A stretch of 64,000 bases of DNA from Rhodocyclaceae bacterium (GCA_028713915.1 JAQTNK010000012.1:1-64000); one strand, 5' to 3'. Positions 19,100 to 30,567 are shown, numbered from the stretch's first letter. Notes: generated by a model not told the origin, from the letters alone. A program made the numbers and translations.

Positions 19100-19357
19100 A
19101 TGCCGATCTATGCCTATCGTTGCGGGAGTTGCGGTTTCGAGAAGGACGTCCTGCAGAAAATGAGCGACGCGCCTCTCACCGCTTGCCCCGAATGCAATGC
19201 CGAGACTTTCAGCAAGCAATTGACCGCCCCGGGCTTCCAGCTCAAGGGCAACGGCTGGTACGCCACCGATTTCAAGGGCGGGCCGAAAGCCGCTGCCCCG
19301 AAGAGCGACAACCCGCCCCCGTGCCAGGGCGGAACGGGTTCCTGTGCCTGCAATTGA
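19100..19357 (+). CDS. FmdB family zinc-ribbon protein
   Basis: Small predicted regulatory or zinc-binding protein, 85 residues. The N-terminal zinc ribbon has two CXXC pairs (CGSC, CPEC) starting MPIYAYRCGSCG, followed by a low-complexity tail with a further cysteine-rich end ([13 protein letters not shown]). Function is unknown in the family. It leads a conserved betaproteobacterial group (FmdB-DUF502-aspS) and overlaps the next gene by 14 bases. Confidence 0.85.
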   Translation: MPIYAYRCGSCGFEKDVLQKMSDAPLTACPECNAETFSKQLTAPGFQLKGNGWYATDFKGGPKAAAPKSDNPPPCQGGTGSCACN

Positions 19358-19994
19358 CCGCCGACTCTTGAAGCGCTATTTCATCACCGGCCTGCTGATC
19401 TGGGTACCGCTGGCGATTACCGCCTGGGTGCTGTCGCTGATCGTGCGGACGATGGACCAGTCGTTGCTGCTGTTGCCGGAAGCCATGCGGCCGGAACAGG
19501 TGCTGGGCGTCTACATCCCCGGCCTCGGGGCGCTGATGAGCCTGCTGGTGGTCCTGCTCACCGGCCTCGTGACGGCCAACATCATCGGGCAGAAACTGGT
19601 GCGCTTCTGGGAAGGCGTGCTGGCGCGCATCCCGGTGGTCAAGTCGATCTACTACAGCGTCAAGCAGGTGTCCGATACGCTGTTTTCCGGCAACGGCGAA
19701 GCTTTCCGCAAAGTCCTGCTGGTCCGCTATCCGCATCCGGAAGCCTGGTCGGTCGCCTTCCAGACCGGTTCGCCGCCGCGCGAAGTCGCCCAGCACAGCG
19801 GCGACGAGATGGTCAGCGTCTTCATCCCGACCGCGCCCAGCCCGGTCAATGGATTTTTCTTCTTCGTGCGCAAGCGCGATACGGTCGAACTCGACATCAA
19901 CGTCGATGAGGCCCTGAAGTACATCGTCTCGATGGGCGTTGTCGCGCCGTCGATGCGAAACCCGAACCTGCTCGGCCAAGCGCGGAGCGAATAA
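19344..19994 (+). CDS. DUF502 family membrane protein
   Basis: A 216-residue inner-membrane protein with two N-terminal helices (about residues 10-35 and 65-85) and a soluble C-terminal part containing the family-typical [10 protein letters not shown]. The start is GTG 19344 inside the 3' end of the FmdB gene; no strong ribosome-binding site is visible. Function of DUF502 proteins is unknown. It is likely co-transcribed with aspS 41 bases downstream. Confidence 0.82.
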   Translation: MPAIDRRLLKRYFITGLLIWVPLAITAWVLSLIVRTMDQSLLLLPEAMRPEQVLGVYIPGLGALMSLLVVLLTGLVTANIIGQKLVRFWEGVLARIPVVKSIYYSVKQVSDTLFSGNGEAFRKVLLVRYPHPEAWSVAFQTGSPPREVAQHSGDEMVSVFIPTAPSPVNGFFFFVRKRDTVELDINVDEALKYIVSMGVVAPSMRNPNLLGQARSE

Positions 19995-20035
19995 CCCCCG
20001 TCGCCGCCCGGCGGCATCAGCCCGAAAGCCTTACC

Positions 20036-21835
20036 ATGCGCACCCATTACTGCGGCCAACTCAACGCCAGTCACGTCGACCAAGTCGTCACTCTCTGCGG
20101 CTGGAACCATCGCCGCCGCGACCATGGCGGCGTCATATTCGTCGACCTGCGCGACCGCGAAGGCCTGGCCCAGGTCGTCTGCGATCCCGATCGGCCGGAG
20201 ATGTTCGCCGTCGCCGAGTCGGTGCGCAGCGAGTTCGTGCTGAAGATCACCGGCAAGGTGCGCCGCCGTCCCGCCGGCACGGAGAACCCCAACCTGCCGT
20301 CGGGCGAGATCGAAATCCTCTGCCACGCGCTGGAGGTGCTGAACCCGGCCGTGACGCCGCCGTTCCAGCTCGACGACGAGAACCTCTCCGAGAACGTGCG
20401 CCTGACGCATCGCGTCATCGACCTGCGCCGCCCGCAGATGCAGAAGAACATGATGCTGCGCTACAAGACGGCGATGTCCTTCCGCCGCTTTCTCGACGCC
20501 AACGGCTTCATCGACATCGAGACGCCGATGCTGACCAAGAGCACCCCCGAAGGCGCGCGCGACTACCTCGTGCCCTCGCGCGTCCATCCCGGCCAGTTCT
20601 TCGCCCTGCCGCAGTCGCCGCAGCTGTTCAAGCAGATGCTGATGGTCGCCGGCTTCGACCGCTACTACCAGATCACCAAGTGCTTCCGCGACGAGGATTT
20701 GCGCGCCGATCGCCAGCCCGAGTTCACCCAGGTCGATATCGAGACTTCCTTCCTCGGCGAAGACCAGATCACCGCGCTGATGGAGGAAATGATCCGCACG
20801 GTGTTCAAGGAAGCGCTGGCGGTCGAACTGCCGAATCCGTTCCCGCGCATCAGCTATGCCGAAGCCATGCGCCGCTACGGCTCCGACAAGCCGGACCTGC
20901 GCGTGACGCTGGAACTCACCGACGTCACCGATGCCGTCGCCGACGTCGCTTTCAAGGTCTTCTCCGGTCCCGCCACCACGGGCGGGCGCGTCGCCGCGCT
21001 GCGCATCCCGGGCGGCGCGGCGCTGACGCGCGGCGAGATCGACGGCTACACCGAATTCGTCAAGATCTACGGCGCCCGGGGCCTTGCCTACATCAAGGTC
21101 AACGACGCCGCCAAGCTCAATGAAGAAGGCCTGCAGTCGCCGATCGTCAAGAACCTGCACGAGCGCGCGCTGAAGACCATCGTCGAGCGCACCGGTGCGC
21201 AGTCCGGCGACTTGATCTTCTTCGGCGCCGACAAGACCAAGGTCGTCAATGATGCCCTCGGGGCGCTGCGCGTCAAGATCGGTCACGAAAAGAAGTATCT
21301 CGATGGCCGCGCCTGGGCGCCGGTCTGGGTCGTCGATTTCCCGATGTTCGAATACGACGAGGAAGAGAAGCGCTGGACGGCCTGCCACCATCCCTTCACC
21401 TCGCCCAAGGACGGCCATGACGAATTCCTGCACAGCGATCCGGGCCAGTGCCTCGCCAAGGCCTACGACCTGGCGTTGAACGGTTGGGAAATCGGCGGCG
21501 GCTCGGTGCGCATCCACCGCGAGGAAGTGCAGTCGAAAGTCTTCCGCGCGCTGGGCATCGGCGAGGAAGAAGCGCGGCTCAAGTTCGGCTTCCTGCTCGA
21601 CGCGCTCAAGTACGGCGCGCCGCCTCACGGCGGCCTGGCCTTCGGTCTCGACCGCATCGTCACGATGATGACCGGCGCCGAATCGATCCGCGACGTCATC
21701 GCCTTCCCCAAGACGCAGCGCGCGCAGTGCCTGTTGACCGACGCCCCGTCCGGCGTCGATGAAAAGCAGTTGCGCGAGCTCCACATCCGCCTGCGGCAGA
21801 AAGTCGAAACCCAGGTCGACGTCGGCAAGGGCTGA
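20036..21835 (+). CDS. aspS: Aspartyl-tRNA synthetase
   Basis: Class II synthetase charging tRNA-Asp (possibly also tRNA-Asn). The 599-residue protein has the N-terminal OB-fold anticodon domain (MRTHYCGQL to about residue 110), class II motif 2 ([16 protein letters not shown]) and motif 3 ([15 protein letters not shown]), with the GAD insertion between them. Whether it is discriminating cannot be settled by eye. The RNase/barstar/nudB genes follow directly. Confidence 0.97.
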   Translation: MRTHYCGQLNASHVDQVVTLCGWNHRRRDHGGVIFVDLRDREGLAQVVCDPDRPEMFAVAESVRSEFVLKITGKVRRRPAGTENPNLPSGEIEILCHALEVLNPAVTPPFQLDDENLSENVRLTHRVIDLRRPQMQKNMMLRYKTAMSFRRFLDANGFIDIETPMLTKSTPEGARDYLVPSRVHPGQFFALPQSPQLFKQMLMVAGFDRYYQITKCFRDEDLRADRQPEFTQVDIETSFLGEDQITALMEEMIRTVFKEALAVELPNPFPRISYAEAMRRYGSDKPDLRVTLELTDVTDAVADVAFKVFSGPATTGGRVAALRIPGGAALTRGEIDGYTEFVKIYGARGLAYIKVNDAAKLNEEGLQSPIVKNLHERALKTIVERTGAQSGDLIFFGADKTKVVNDALGALRVKIGHEKKYLDGRAWAPVWVVDFPMFEYDEEEKRWTACHHPFTSPKDGHDEFLHSDPGQCLAKAYDLALNGWEIGGGSVRIHREEVQSKVFRALGIGEEEARLKFGFLLDALKYGAPPHGGLAFGLDRIVTMMTGAESIRDVIAFPKTQRAQCLLTDAPSGVDEKQLRELHIRLRQKVETQVDVGKG

Positions 21836-21836
21836 C

Positions 21837-22178
21837 ATGGCTCGCCGCCTGCGCGCCCTGCTCCTGCTGCTGATCGCCATTGCCGGCTGGGCGGTGGCCG
21901 GCAGCGACAGCATCGCCGTCGGTGACCTGCCGCCGCAAGCGCGCGAAACCTTGCGCCTGATCGAGAGCGGCGGCCCCTTCCCGTACCGGCGCGACGGCGT
22001 CGTCTTCGGCAACCGCGAAAGACGCCTGCCGATGGCGCCGCGCGGCTATTACCATGAATACACCGTGCCCACACCGGGAGCCGGGGATCGCGGCGCCCGC
22101 CGCATCATCGCCGGTGCCGCGCACGAACGCTACTACACTGACGATCATTACCGCACTTTCCGCCGTATCCGCGAATGA
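21837..22178 (+). CDS. Secreted guanyl-specific ribonuclease (RNase Sa/barnase family)
   Basis: Small exported RNase of 113 residues with a signal peptide (about residues 1-22, LLLLLIAIAGWAVAG). The catalytic set of the microbial RNase family is present: Glu74 in HEYTVPTPG, Arg89 in GARRIIAG and His104 in TDDHYRTF. Such enzymes cleave RNA after guanosine. The ATG comes 1 base after the aspS stop, and the gene ends in an ATGA overlap with the barstar gene, so enzyme and inhibitor are coupled. Role (nutrient RNase, competition or toxin) is unknown. Confidence 0.85.
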   Translation: MARRLRALLLLLIAIAGWAVAGSDSIAVGDLPPQARETLRLIESGGPFPYRRDGVVFGNRERRLPMAPRGYYHEYTVPTPGAGDRGARRIIAGAAHERYYTDDHYRTFRRIRE

Positions 22179-22621
22179 GCGAAATCGACCGTTACCAAGC
22201 CATCCTCGGCGACACCGGCAAGGCCGGCGTCTATCACATGCCGCAGATCGACCCGCAGCCGCTGATCCGCGCCGCCGAGGCGAGCGGCTTTGCGGTCTTT
22301 CGCGTCGACCTTTCCCACACCCGCGACAAGGGCGGCCTGCTCGATGCCATCGGCAAGGCCATGCGTTTCCCCGATTGGTTCGGCCACAATTTCGACGCAC
22401 TCTCCGACTGCCTCAGCGATTTTTCCTGGCAGCCGGCGGACGGCTATTTCGTCCTGCTCGAGCGCTGCGACGGCATCCACGGCCACGCCGAATCCGACTT
22501 CGTCAGCACGCTGCAGACGTTCGAGCAGGCCGCCGACGACTGGCGCGAGCAGGGCGTGCCCTTCTGGTGCTTCGTCGAAATGCAGGCCGACGGCATCAAC
22601 TGGCTGCCCGATATTCCGTGA
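22175..22621 (+). CDS. Barstar family ribonuclease inhibitor
   Basis: Cytoplasmic 148-residue protein with a barstar domain (about residues 35-130). Recognisable parts are FRVDLSHTRDKGGLLDAIG, the FPDWFGHNFDALSDCLSDF core and a tryptophan-rich end. It has no signal peptide, so it would protect the cytoplasm from the RNase encoded just upstream. It overlaps that gene by 4 bases and nudB by 4 bases (GTGA). Confidence 0.9.
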   Translation: MSEIDRYQAILGDTGKAGVYHMPQIDPQPLIRAAEASGFAVFRVDLSHTRDKGGLLDAIGKAMRFPDWFGHNFDALSDCLSDFSWQPADGYFVLLERCDGIHGHAESDFVSTLQTFEQAADDWREQGVPFWCFVEMQADGINWLPDIP

Positions 22622-23049
22622 AGAGGCCGGTCTCCGTCCTCGTCGTCATCCACACGCCCGCAGGCGAGGTGCTGATGCTGGAACGGGCCGCGCATCCGGG
22701 CTTCTGGCAGTCCGTCACCGGCAGCCAGGAAGGCGACGAGTCGTTGATCGAGACGGCACAGCGCGAAGTCGCCGAAGAAACCGGCATCGTCGCCGCCACG
22801 GCCGACTTCGTCGACTGGCGGCTGACCAACCGCTTCGAGATTTTCGCCGAGTGGCGCCATCGCTATGCCGATGACATAACGCACAACGTCGAGCACGTCT
22901 TCAGCCTGTGCGTGCCGGCGGACCAAGCCGTGCGCATCGCCCCTGACGAACATCTCGCCTATCGCTGGCTGCCCTGGCGCGACGCCGCAGCCGCCTGCTT
23001 CTCCTGGAGCAACCGCGACGCCATCCTGATGCTGGGTCAGCGCGGCTGA
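22618..23049 (+). CDS. nudB: Dihydroneopterin triphosphate diphosphatase
   Basis: Nudix hydrolase that removes pyrophosphate from dihydroneopterin triphosphate in folate synthesis. The 143-residue product has the Nudix box starting GSQEGDESLIETAQREV and ending AEETGI, and the FWQSVTGS segment before it. Start is GTG 22618, overlapping the barstar stop. Its 3' end overlaps the convergent CWC gene by 13 bases. Confidence 0.88.
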   Translation: MKRPVSVLVVIHTPAGEVLMLERAAHPGFWQSVTGSQEGDESLIETAQREVAEETGIVAATADFVDWRLTNRFEIFAEWRHRYADDITHNVEHVFSLCVPADQAVRIAPDEHLAYRWLPWRDAAAACFSWSNRDAILMLGQRG

Positions 23050-23240
23050 TCGACTGACGCCGCGAGGAGTTCCCGCAGGCACGCCGGGCAGTAGCAGCCG
23101 GCGACGCCAGGATCGGGCGGCGGCCGGTGCGGCAGACCGGCGCACCAGCACGCGGCGTGTCCCGCCTTCATGCCGCAGGTGAAAAGCCGACCGCAGCGCG
23201 GGCACGCCTCGGCACCTTGAATTTCCGCGTCATCGCTCAT
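23037..23240 (-). CDS. Cysteine-rich CWC family protein
   Basis: A 67-residue protein with eight cysteines in the order CPRC, FTC, CWC, CYCPAC, matching the cysteine-rich CWC family; it probably binds zinc. No function is known. ATG 23240 was chosen over the longer frame because family members are short. It is convergent with nudB and divergent from hsp20, whose start lies 55 bases away. Confidence 0.75.
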   Translation of the reverse strand: MSDDAEIQGAEACPRCGRLFTCGMKAGHAACWCAGLPHRPPPDPGVAGCYCPACLRELLAASVDQPR

Positions 23241-23295
23241 ATCTTCGGATTGTAGGCCGCCAGGCCCGTTCAACGCCATCGCATAGGAGGACATC

Positions 23296-23709
23296 ATGAG
23301 CAACCTGAGCCGTTACGATCCGCTCGACGACTTCTTCCGCGGATTCTTCGTCCGCCCCGTCGAGTTCGGCACGCCCGTCGAAACTTCCGCCATCAAGATC
23401 GACGTCAAGGAGCAGGCGCGGGCATTCGTCGTGCATGCTGAAATGCCCGGCATCAAGAAGGAAGATATCCACGTCAACATCGACGGTCCGCTGGTTTCCA
23501 TCACGGCCGAACGCAAACAGGAAAAGGAAACGAAGGAAGGCGAGCGCGTATTGCGCATCGAGCGCAGCTTCGGCAAGCTCTCCCGCAGCTTCCAGCTCGG
23601 CCAGGACATCGACGATGCTCAAGCCAGCGCCAAATTCACCGACGGCGTCCTCGAGCTCACGCTGCCGAAGAAGACCGCGGCCCAGTCCAGGCGGCTGACC
23701 ATCGAATAG
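23296..23709 (+). CDS. Small heat-shock protein, Hsp20 family
   Basis: ATP-independent holdase that keeps unfolded proteins soluble. The 137-residue product has an alpha-crystallin domain (about residues 35-125) with the FVVHAEMPGIKKEDI start and the conserved DGVLELTLPK near the C terminus. AGGAGG precedes the ATG. I do not see a convincing heat-shock (sigma-32) promoter. A terminator follows at 23731-23763. Confidence 0.92.
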   Translation: MSNLSRYDPLDDFFRGFFVRPVEFGTPVETSAIKIDVKEQARAFVVHAEMPGIKKEDIHVNIDGPLVSITAERKQEKETKEGERVLRIERSFGKLSRSFQLGQDIDDAQASAKFTDGVLELTLPKKTAAQSRRLTIE

Positions 23710-23730
23710 CCATCGCCTCACCGCCGCACG

Positions 23731-23763
23731 CGGGCATCGGCCGCTCGGACCGGTGCCCGTTTT
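23731..23763 (+). terminator. Intrinsic terminator of hsp20
   Basis: CGGGCATCGG (23731-23740) pairs with CCGGTGCCCG (23750-23759) with one G-U pair, followed by TTTT. A TAGAAT box at 23769-23774 just after it may belong to the argB promoter, though no matching -35 is visible. Confidence 0.65.
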
Positions 23764-23771
23764 CGCTCTAG

Positions 23772-24691
<920 letters not shown>

Positions 24692-24692
<1 letters not shown>

Positions 24693-25330
24693 TGGCCGCG
24701 CCGACCTGGCTCTTCGACCTCGACAACACGCTCCACGACGCCAGCCCGCACATCTTCCCGCATCTGCACCGCTCGATGCGCGAATACATCGAGCGCTACC
24801 TGGGCGTCGATACGGCCGAGGCGACGCGCATCCGCGAAGCCTACTGGTCGCGCTACGGCGCCACGCTGCTGGGGCTGGTCAGGCACCACGGCACCGATCC
24901 GCGCCACTTCCTGCACCACACCCACCAGTTCGCCGACCTGCCGCGCATGGTCGTCTACGACCGCGCCGTCGGCGCCATGTTGAGAAAGCTGCCGGGCCGC
25001 AAGATCGTCTTTTCCAACGCGCCGCTCGCCTACACCGAAGCCGTGCTGGCGATCGCCGGCATCCGTCGGCAATTCGATGCGGTGTGGACCATCGAGCGCC
25101 TGCGCTTCCAACCCAAGCCGCAGCTGGCGGGCTTTCTGCGCTTGCTGCGACGCGAGCGGCTGAATCCGAAGTCATGCGTCATGGTCGAGGACAGCGCGCC
25201 GAACCTGTTCACCGCCAAGCGGCTGGGCATGAAGACCGTCCTGGTTTCGCGCAGCCCGCGCGTTCCCGCTCATGTCGACCTGCGGCTACAATCCGTCCTC
25301 GATCTGCCCCGCCATCTGGCGCGACTCTGA
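24692..25330 (+). CDS. Pyrimidine 5'-nucleotidase (HAD superfamily)
   Basis: HAD-type phosphatase of 212 residues. The nucleophile motif is FDLDNTL (residues 7-13), motif II is in KIVFSNAPL, and motif III/IV includes KPQL and VMVEDSAPNL. The closest recognisable group is the SDT1/PHM8-like pyrimidine nucleotidases. It is coupled to argB by a 1-base overlap and followed by slmA after 12 bases; argB-nucleotidase-slmA is a frequent betaproteobacterial arrangement. Confidence 0.82.
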
Positions 25331-25342
25331 AAGCATATCCTC

Positions 25343-25918
25343 ATGGCAACCAAGCCCGGCGAAAGAAAGCTCCAAATCCTGCAAACCATCGCCCAGATGC
25401 TGGAAAATCCGGCCGGCGAAAAAGTCACCACGGCCGCCCTGGCCGCCAGGCTCGACGTCTCGGAAGCCGCGCTCTACCGCCATTTCGCCAGCAAGGCGCA
25501 GATGTACGAAGGCCTCATCGAGTTCATCGAGACCAGCCTGTTCTCCGTCATCAACCAGATCGCGGAAGGCGAGCAAGGAGGCCAGAAGCAAGTCGAGCTC
25601 ATCGTCGCCAGCCTCCTGCGCTTCGCCCAGAAGAATCGCGGCCTCACGCGCGTGCTCGTCGGCGACGCCCTGGTGCATGAGAATCCGCGCCTGCAGGCGC
25701 GCATCAACCAACTGGTCGGCCGCATCGAAGCGACGCTCAAGCAGTGCCTGAAAGTGGCGGCAGCGCAGGGTGCGCTGCCGGCGGAACACGATTTCGCGGC
25801 GCACGCCGATATGCTGACGAGCTATCTCGCCGGCCGCTGGCTGCGTTTCGTCAAGGGCGGCTTCAAGGACGACCCGCTCGCCCTGTGGCCGGGCCAGTGG
25901 CCCTTGCTCGCCGCGTAA
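25343..25918 (+). CDS. slmA: Nucleoid occlusion factor SlmA
   Basis: TetR-fold DNA-binding protein that blocks FtsZ ring assembly over the nucleoid. The 191-residue product has the N-terminal helix-turn-helix (VTTAALAARLDVSEAALYRHF, residues about 28-48) and SlmA-like C-terminal segments, including NRGLTRVLVGDALV and RWLRFVKGGF. It ends a three-gene plus-strand set and converges with hemB. An inverted repeat, GCGCGGG/CCCGCGC (25921-25955), lies between them without a T-run. Confidence 0.92.
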   Translation: MATKPGERKLQILQTIAQMLENPAGEKVTTAALAARLDVSEAALYRHFASKAQMYEGLIEFIETSLFSVINQIAEGEQGGQKQVELIVASLLRFAQKNRGLTRVLVGDALVHENPRLQARINQLVGRIEATLKQCLKVAAAQGALPAEHDFAAHADMLTSYLAGRWLRFVKGGFKDDPLALWPGQWPLLAA

Positions 25919-25989
25919 AGGCGCGGGCAAAGGCCTTCGCCAAGCCGTCCCGCGCTCGCCCCGCCACCGCCTCGTAAGGCCGGTGAGCG

Positions 25990-27161
<1,172 letters not shown>

Positions 27162-27245
27162 CTTTTGGTGCGCCCGCGCCCAAAGAAAAGCCGCTGCGGG
27201 GAAACCGTTGGCCCTCTGGCCCCGCCCCGGGCAAGCGAAGCCAAT

Positions 27246-27896
27246 TCAGTTCGCCGGGGGGCCTGGCTCGATTTCAAGTTCGGGTTGCAGCAGTTCGGGC
27301 TCCAGCCACGGCGCGATGACTTGCTCCGCCTCATCGACACCGGTCTTCTTCAGACTGGAGAAGAGTTGCAGAGTGATCACGCCGAGCATCTTGGCGGCGG
27401 CCTCTTTGGCGGCCTTCAAGGCTTTGGCCTGCTCGGTGCGCGTCAGCTTGTCGGCCTTGGTCAGCAGGCAGTGGATGGGACGACCCGTCGTCGTGAACCA
27501 TTTCACCATCTGGCAATCGAGTTCGGTAAAGGGACGGCGCGCATCCATGATGAGCACGAGGCCGACGAGGTTGTCGCGCTGCGTCAGGTAGCGCTCCAGC
27601 AGTCCCTGCCATTGACGACGCACGCTTTCCGGGACATCGGCATAACCATAGCCCGGCAGGTCGACGAGGGCGGCGCCGTTCTTCATGCGAAACAGGTTGA
27701 TCAGCTGCGTGCGGCCCGGCGTCTTCGACACGAAGGCGAGCCGCGTGTGCCCCACCAGCGTATTGATGGCCGAAGACTTGCCGGCGTTGGAGCGGCCGGC
27801 AAAGGCGATTTCGGGGGCGAACGACGCCGGCAGTTGATCCGGGTGGGCCACCGAAGTCTCGAAGACGGCGTGGCGGAACAGGGGAATGGGGGGCAT
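27246..27896 (-). CDS. engB: Ribosome biogenesis GTP-binding protein YsxC/EngB
   Basis: Small GTPase needed for assembly of the large ribosomal subunit. The 216-residue protein has G1 GRSNAGKSS (about residues 33-41), G3 DLPGYGYA and G4 TKADK. ATG 27896 matches the usual start ([15 protein letters not shown]). The C-terminal tail is acidic and proline-rich ([15 protein letters not shown]). It is divergent from the cytochrome c4 gene, a pairing also seen in Pseudomonas. Confidence 0.95.
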   Translation of the reverse strand: MPPIPLFRHAVFETSVAHPDQLPASFAPEIAFAGRSNAGKSSAINTLVGHTRLAFVSKTPGRTQLINLFRMKNGAALVDLPGYGYADVPESVRRQWQGLLERYLTQRDNLVGLVLIMDARRPFTELDCQMVKWFTTTGRPIHCLLTKADKLTRTEQAKALKAAKEAAAKMLGVITLQLFSSLKKTGVDEAEQVIAPWLEPELLQPELEIEPGPPAN

Positions 27897-27963
27897 ACAG
27901 CGACTCGAACAGTTGATGTAGAATAGCATGTTTCCCAATCCGCATCGCCGAGGACCTTTCCAG

Positions 27964-28593
27964 ATGAAGCGCCTTTCGCTCCTTTCCCTGCTGCTGGCAG
28001 GTTTCATGTCGTCAGTATTCGCTGCCGACCATGTTCAAGCCGCCCCCAAGGGCGACCCGGCCAAGGGACAAGCCATCGGTTCGACCGTCTGCGCCGCTTG
28101 TCACGGTGCCGACGGCAACAGCACCGGGGCTCCCAATCCCAAGCTCGCCGGCCAGCATCCCGAGTATCTGTTCAAGCAAATGCGGAATTTCAAGGCTGGC
28201 GAACGCACCAATCCGATCATGAACGGCATGATTGCGGCATTCAATGAAGATCAGATGCGCGATCTGGCGGCCTATTTCGCCTCCAAGAAGCAAATCGGCG
28301 ATCAGGCCAAGAATCGCGACACCATCGCAGTCGGCCAGCGCATCTACCGTGCCGGCGATGCGACCAAGGGTCTGCCCGCCTGTGCGGCTTGCCATGGCCC
28401 GAGCGGCGCCGGCATCCCGGCCCAGTTCCCGCGCATCGGCGGACAGTTCGCCGATTACGTGGAAACGCAGTTGAAGTCCTTCCGCGACGGCACTCGCGCC
28501 AACGACCCGAACAAGATGATGCGCACGGTCGCGCTCAAGATGACCGACGCCGAGATCAAGGCGGTCGCCGACTATACCGCCGGCTTGCGCTAG
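27964..28593 (+). CDS. Di-heme cytochrome c4
   Basis: Periplasmic electron carrier of 209 residues with a signal peptide ([20 protein letters not shown]) and two homologous heme domains, each with CAACH (one near residue 45, one near residue 143) and a distal methionine (IMNGMIA and KMMRTVA). It probably passes electrons from the bc1 complex to terminal oxidases. TAGAAT at 27919-27924 may be its -10 box. Two hairpins follow the gene, the second a strong terminator. Confidence 0.93.
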   Translation: MKRLSLLSLLLAGFMSSVFAADHVQAAPKGDPAKGQAIGSTVCAACHGADGNSTGAPNPKLAGQHPEYLFKQMRNFKAGERTNPIMNGMIAAFNEDQMRDLAAYFASKKQIGDQAKNRDTIAVGQRIYRAGDATKGLPACAACHGPSGAGIPAQFPRIGGQFADYVETQLKSFRDGTRANDPNKMMRTVALKMTDAEIKAVADYTAGLR

Positions 28594-28623
28594 GCCGCAC
28601 ACCTCGGCAAGAGGGCGATTGCA

Positions 28624-28653
28624 GGGAATCTCGGGCACCGCCGCGAGATTCCC
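28624..28653. repeat. 10-bp inverted repeat after cytochrome c4
   Basis: GGGAATCTCG (28624-28633) pairs perfectly with CGAGATTCCC (28644-28653). It has no T-run and sits between the cytochrome stop and the true terminator, so it may stabilise the 3' end of the message. Confidence 0.55.
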
Positions 28654-28664
28654 GCGGCGCCGAG

Positions 28665-28699
28665 AACGGCTACCTTTCGACGAAGGGTAGCCGTTTTTC
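28665..28699 (+). terminator. Intrinsic terminator of cytochrome c4
   Basis: AACGGCTACC (28665-28674) pairs with GGTAGCCGTT (28686-28695); the stem continues inward to a 3-base loop and is followed by TTTTTCTTTC. It ends the cytochrome c4 transcript before the convergent gene at 28727. Confidence 0.88.
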
Positions 28700-28726
28700 T
28701 TTCACGCTTCGCCGATGGGGCCGCGC

Positions 28727-29218
28727 CTAGATGCCGCCCCAGAGATCCGTATTCTTGACCATGTACTGCGGAAACACCTTGTCGTGCTTCTGCGAAAGCT
28801 TGAACATCCCCATGGCGACATCCGGCGGAAAGCCTTGCCGGGCGCCGTCTCTCGTGTCGTGAATCAGGTCGTTGATGTAGGCGCCGAACTCCGGCCCGCC
28901 CCAGAGCTCCTTGAGCCGCCGGCCGATGCGCTTGAACTTCGTGTTGACCCGGAGGAAGTCTTCGTCGAACGTCAGCGCATGCCATTCCGGCTGGCCTTCC
29001 TGCCGCGGAAAATCCTCGTCATGCGTCTTCTTGAGCTGCTGGAACGCGGCTTCGATTTCGCTGCTGTATCCCGACGCCGGATCTTCCTTCGCGTCCACGA
29101 TCAAGTCGTTGAGATACATGATCGCTTCGGGGCGCCCCCACAATGCGAAGATGCGCTTTCCCGCCTGCGGAAAGCGCGCATTGATCATTTTGAACAGCTC
29201 GTTGTCCTTCAGCAGCAT
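28727..29218 (-). CDS. Unknown protein with two internal repeats
   Basis: A 163-residue protein of unrecognised family. It consists of two similar halves of about 65 residues. Each has an F-x-R-I/V-N-x-F/K start, a KRIFALWG/RRLKELWG core, a YLNDLI/YINDLI segment and a terminal THDEDFP/KHDKVFP. No signal peptide, membrane helix or cysteine is seen, so it is probably cytoplasmic. ATG 29218 was preferred over a TTG ten codons upstream that lacks a ribosome-binding site. It stands alone between cytochrome c4 and the HD-GYP gene. Confidence 0.7.
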   Translation of the reverse strand: MLLKDNELFKMINARFPQAGKRIFALWGRPEAIMYLNDLIVDAKEDPASGYSSEIEAAFQQLKKTHDEDFPRQEGQPEWHALTFDEDFLRVNTKFKRIGRRLKELWGGPEFGAYINDLIHDTRDGARQGFPPDVAMGMFKLSQKHDKVFPQYMVKNTDLWGGI

Positions 29219-29334
29219 ACTCGGCTCGAACCTCTGGTTGGCTGACAAGCACCGTAAACAGTCATTAGATTACCGTGAAATTTCGTGTTCCAACAGTATC
29301 GCCATGGACAATGCGTCGTCCTGGCGCACTGCCG

Positions 29335-30474
29335 TCAGCCGACGTGATCCTCGCCGAACTGCGCCTGGATGCGCTCGACGTCGGCGCGGTGCTTGACGAG
29401 CGCGGCGACGCAATCGCGGTCGAAGCGGGTGTCGGCGTTTTCGATCAGGAACTGGAAGGCTTCGTCGATCGGCCACGCGTGCTTGTACGGCCGGCGGCTG
29501 GTCAAGGCGTCGAAAACGTCGGCGACGCCGGCGACGCGCGCCTCGATCGGGATGTCGTCGCCCTTGCGTCCGCTCGGATAACCGCTGCCGTCCATCGTCT
29601 CGTGATGGTAGAGCGCGATGTTGCGCAACACCCCCGAGTGCGACGTGCCGTCGAGGTGGAAGTTGTTGAGCATGTCGTCGATGATTTCGAAGCCCCTGAC
29701 GGCGTGAGTCTTCATCACCTCGAACTCGGCGTCGGTGAGCTTGCCGTTCTTCAGCAGGATGTCGTCGGGAATGGCGATCTTGCCGATGTCGTGCAGCGGC
29801 GAGTAGAGGAAGATCTGTTCGACGTCGGCGTCGGTAAGCCCGTATTTCGGCGCGATCTCGCGTGCGATGATGCGCGCATAGTGCGCCATGCGATCGAGAT
29901 GCGTGCCGGTTTCGAAATCGCGATGCTGCGCCAGGCCGGTCAGGGTGCGCACCGTCGCCATCAAGGCCGTCGGCGTCGCCAGGCCGTCGGCCACGACCAG
30001 GGCGAGCAAGTGGGCGAGCAGGTCGAAGAAATGCAGGGACGTATCGGTAAACACGCCCTTCTCGTAGGAATTGAAGAACAGGAAGCCGAGCAGATCGCCG
30101 TTGTGAAAGATCGGCAACGTGTAGCTGGAGCCGAAGCCGCCGCCGCGAATCTGCTTGGAGTGCTCCGCCGCCTCGCCGTAGAGATCGATGTCGTTCACGA
30201 CCCGCGGCTGGCCGCGCTGCACGATCTCGCGCAGCGAGGCGCTGTCGCCCAGCCTGGCCTCGTAGAACGGCAGCGGATTGTCGCCTTCCCCCGAATGGGC
30301 ATAGGTCTTCAGCGTGTCGGTGGGCGCGTCGTAGAGCGCCACCGCGATGCGGGCGACGAACGGCATGTGCTTGCGCACGAAGCCGTGGATGTTGGCGAGC
30401 TTCGCGGCGATCGGCGCGTCTCCGTTGAGGTTGGAGAGCGCGTCCTGATGAAAGTAGAACATTCCTGGCGCCAT
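29335..30474 (-). CDS. GAF / HD-GYP domain c-di-GMP phosphodiesterase
   Basis: Predicted cytoplasmic enzyme degrading cyclic di-GMP. The 379-residue protein has an N-terminal GAF-like sensor (about residues 20-165) and a C-terminal HD-GYP domain with all key motifs: HDIGK (228-232) and HHETMDGSGYP (290-300). No membrane helix is present, so the signal is intracellular. No partner gene adjoins it. With c-di-GMP-responsive mshE in the same region, control of the MSHA pilus is a reasonable guess. Confidence 0.9.
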   Translation of the reverse strand: MAPGMFYFHQDALSNLNGDAPIAAKLANIHGFVRKHMPFVARIAVALYDAPTDTLKTYAHSGEGDNPLPFYEARLGDSASLREIVQRGQPRVVNDIDLYGEAAEHSKQIRGGGFGSSYTLPIFHNGDLLGFLFFNSYEKGVFTDTSLHFFDLLAHLLALVVADGLATPTALMATVRTLTGLAQHRDFETGTHLDRMAHYARIIAREIAPKYGLTDADVEQIFLYSPLHDIGKIAIPDDILLKNGKLTDAEFEVMKTHAVRGFEIIDDMLNNFHLDGTSHSGVLRNIALYHHETMDGSGYPSGRKGDDIPIEARVAGVADVFDALTSRRPYKHAWPIDEAFQFLIENADTRFDRDCVAALVKHRADVERIQAQFGEDHVG

Positions 30475-30567
30475 GTCGATCTGTGAAACGGGGGTTGCAT
30501 GAGCGGGAACGATGCCCCGCCCGGCTCATCGAAAACACTTCGTCGCAATTGCCCGCTACTATACGGC

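Noticed and set aside
25921-25955. Terminator between slmA and hemB
   Set aside because: GCGCGGG/CCCGCGC can pair over a long loop, but there is no T-run on either strand.
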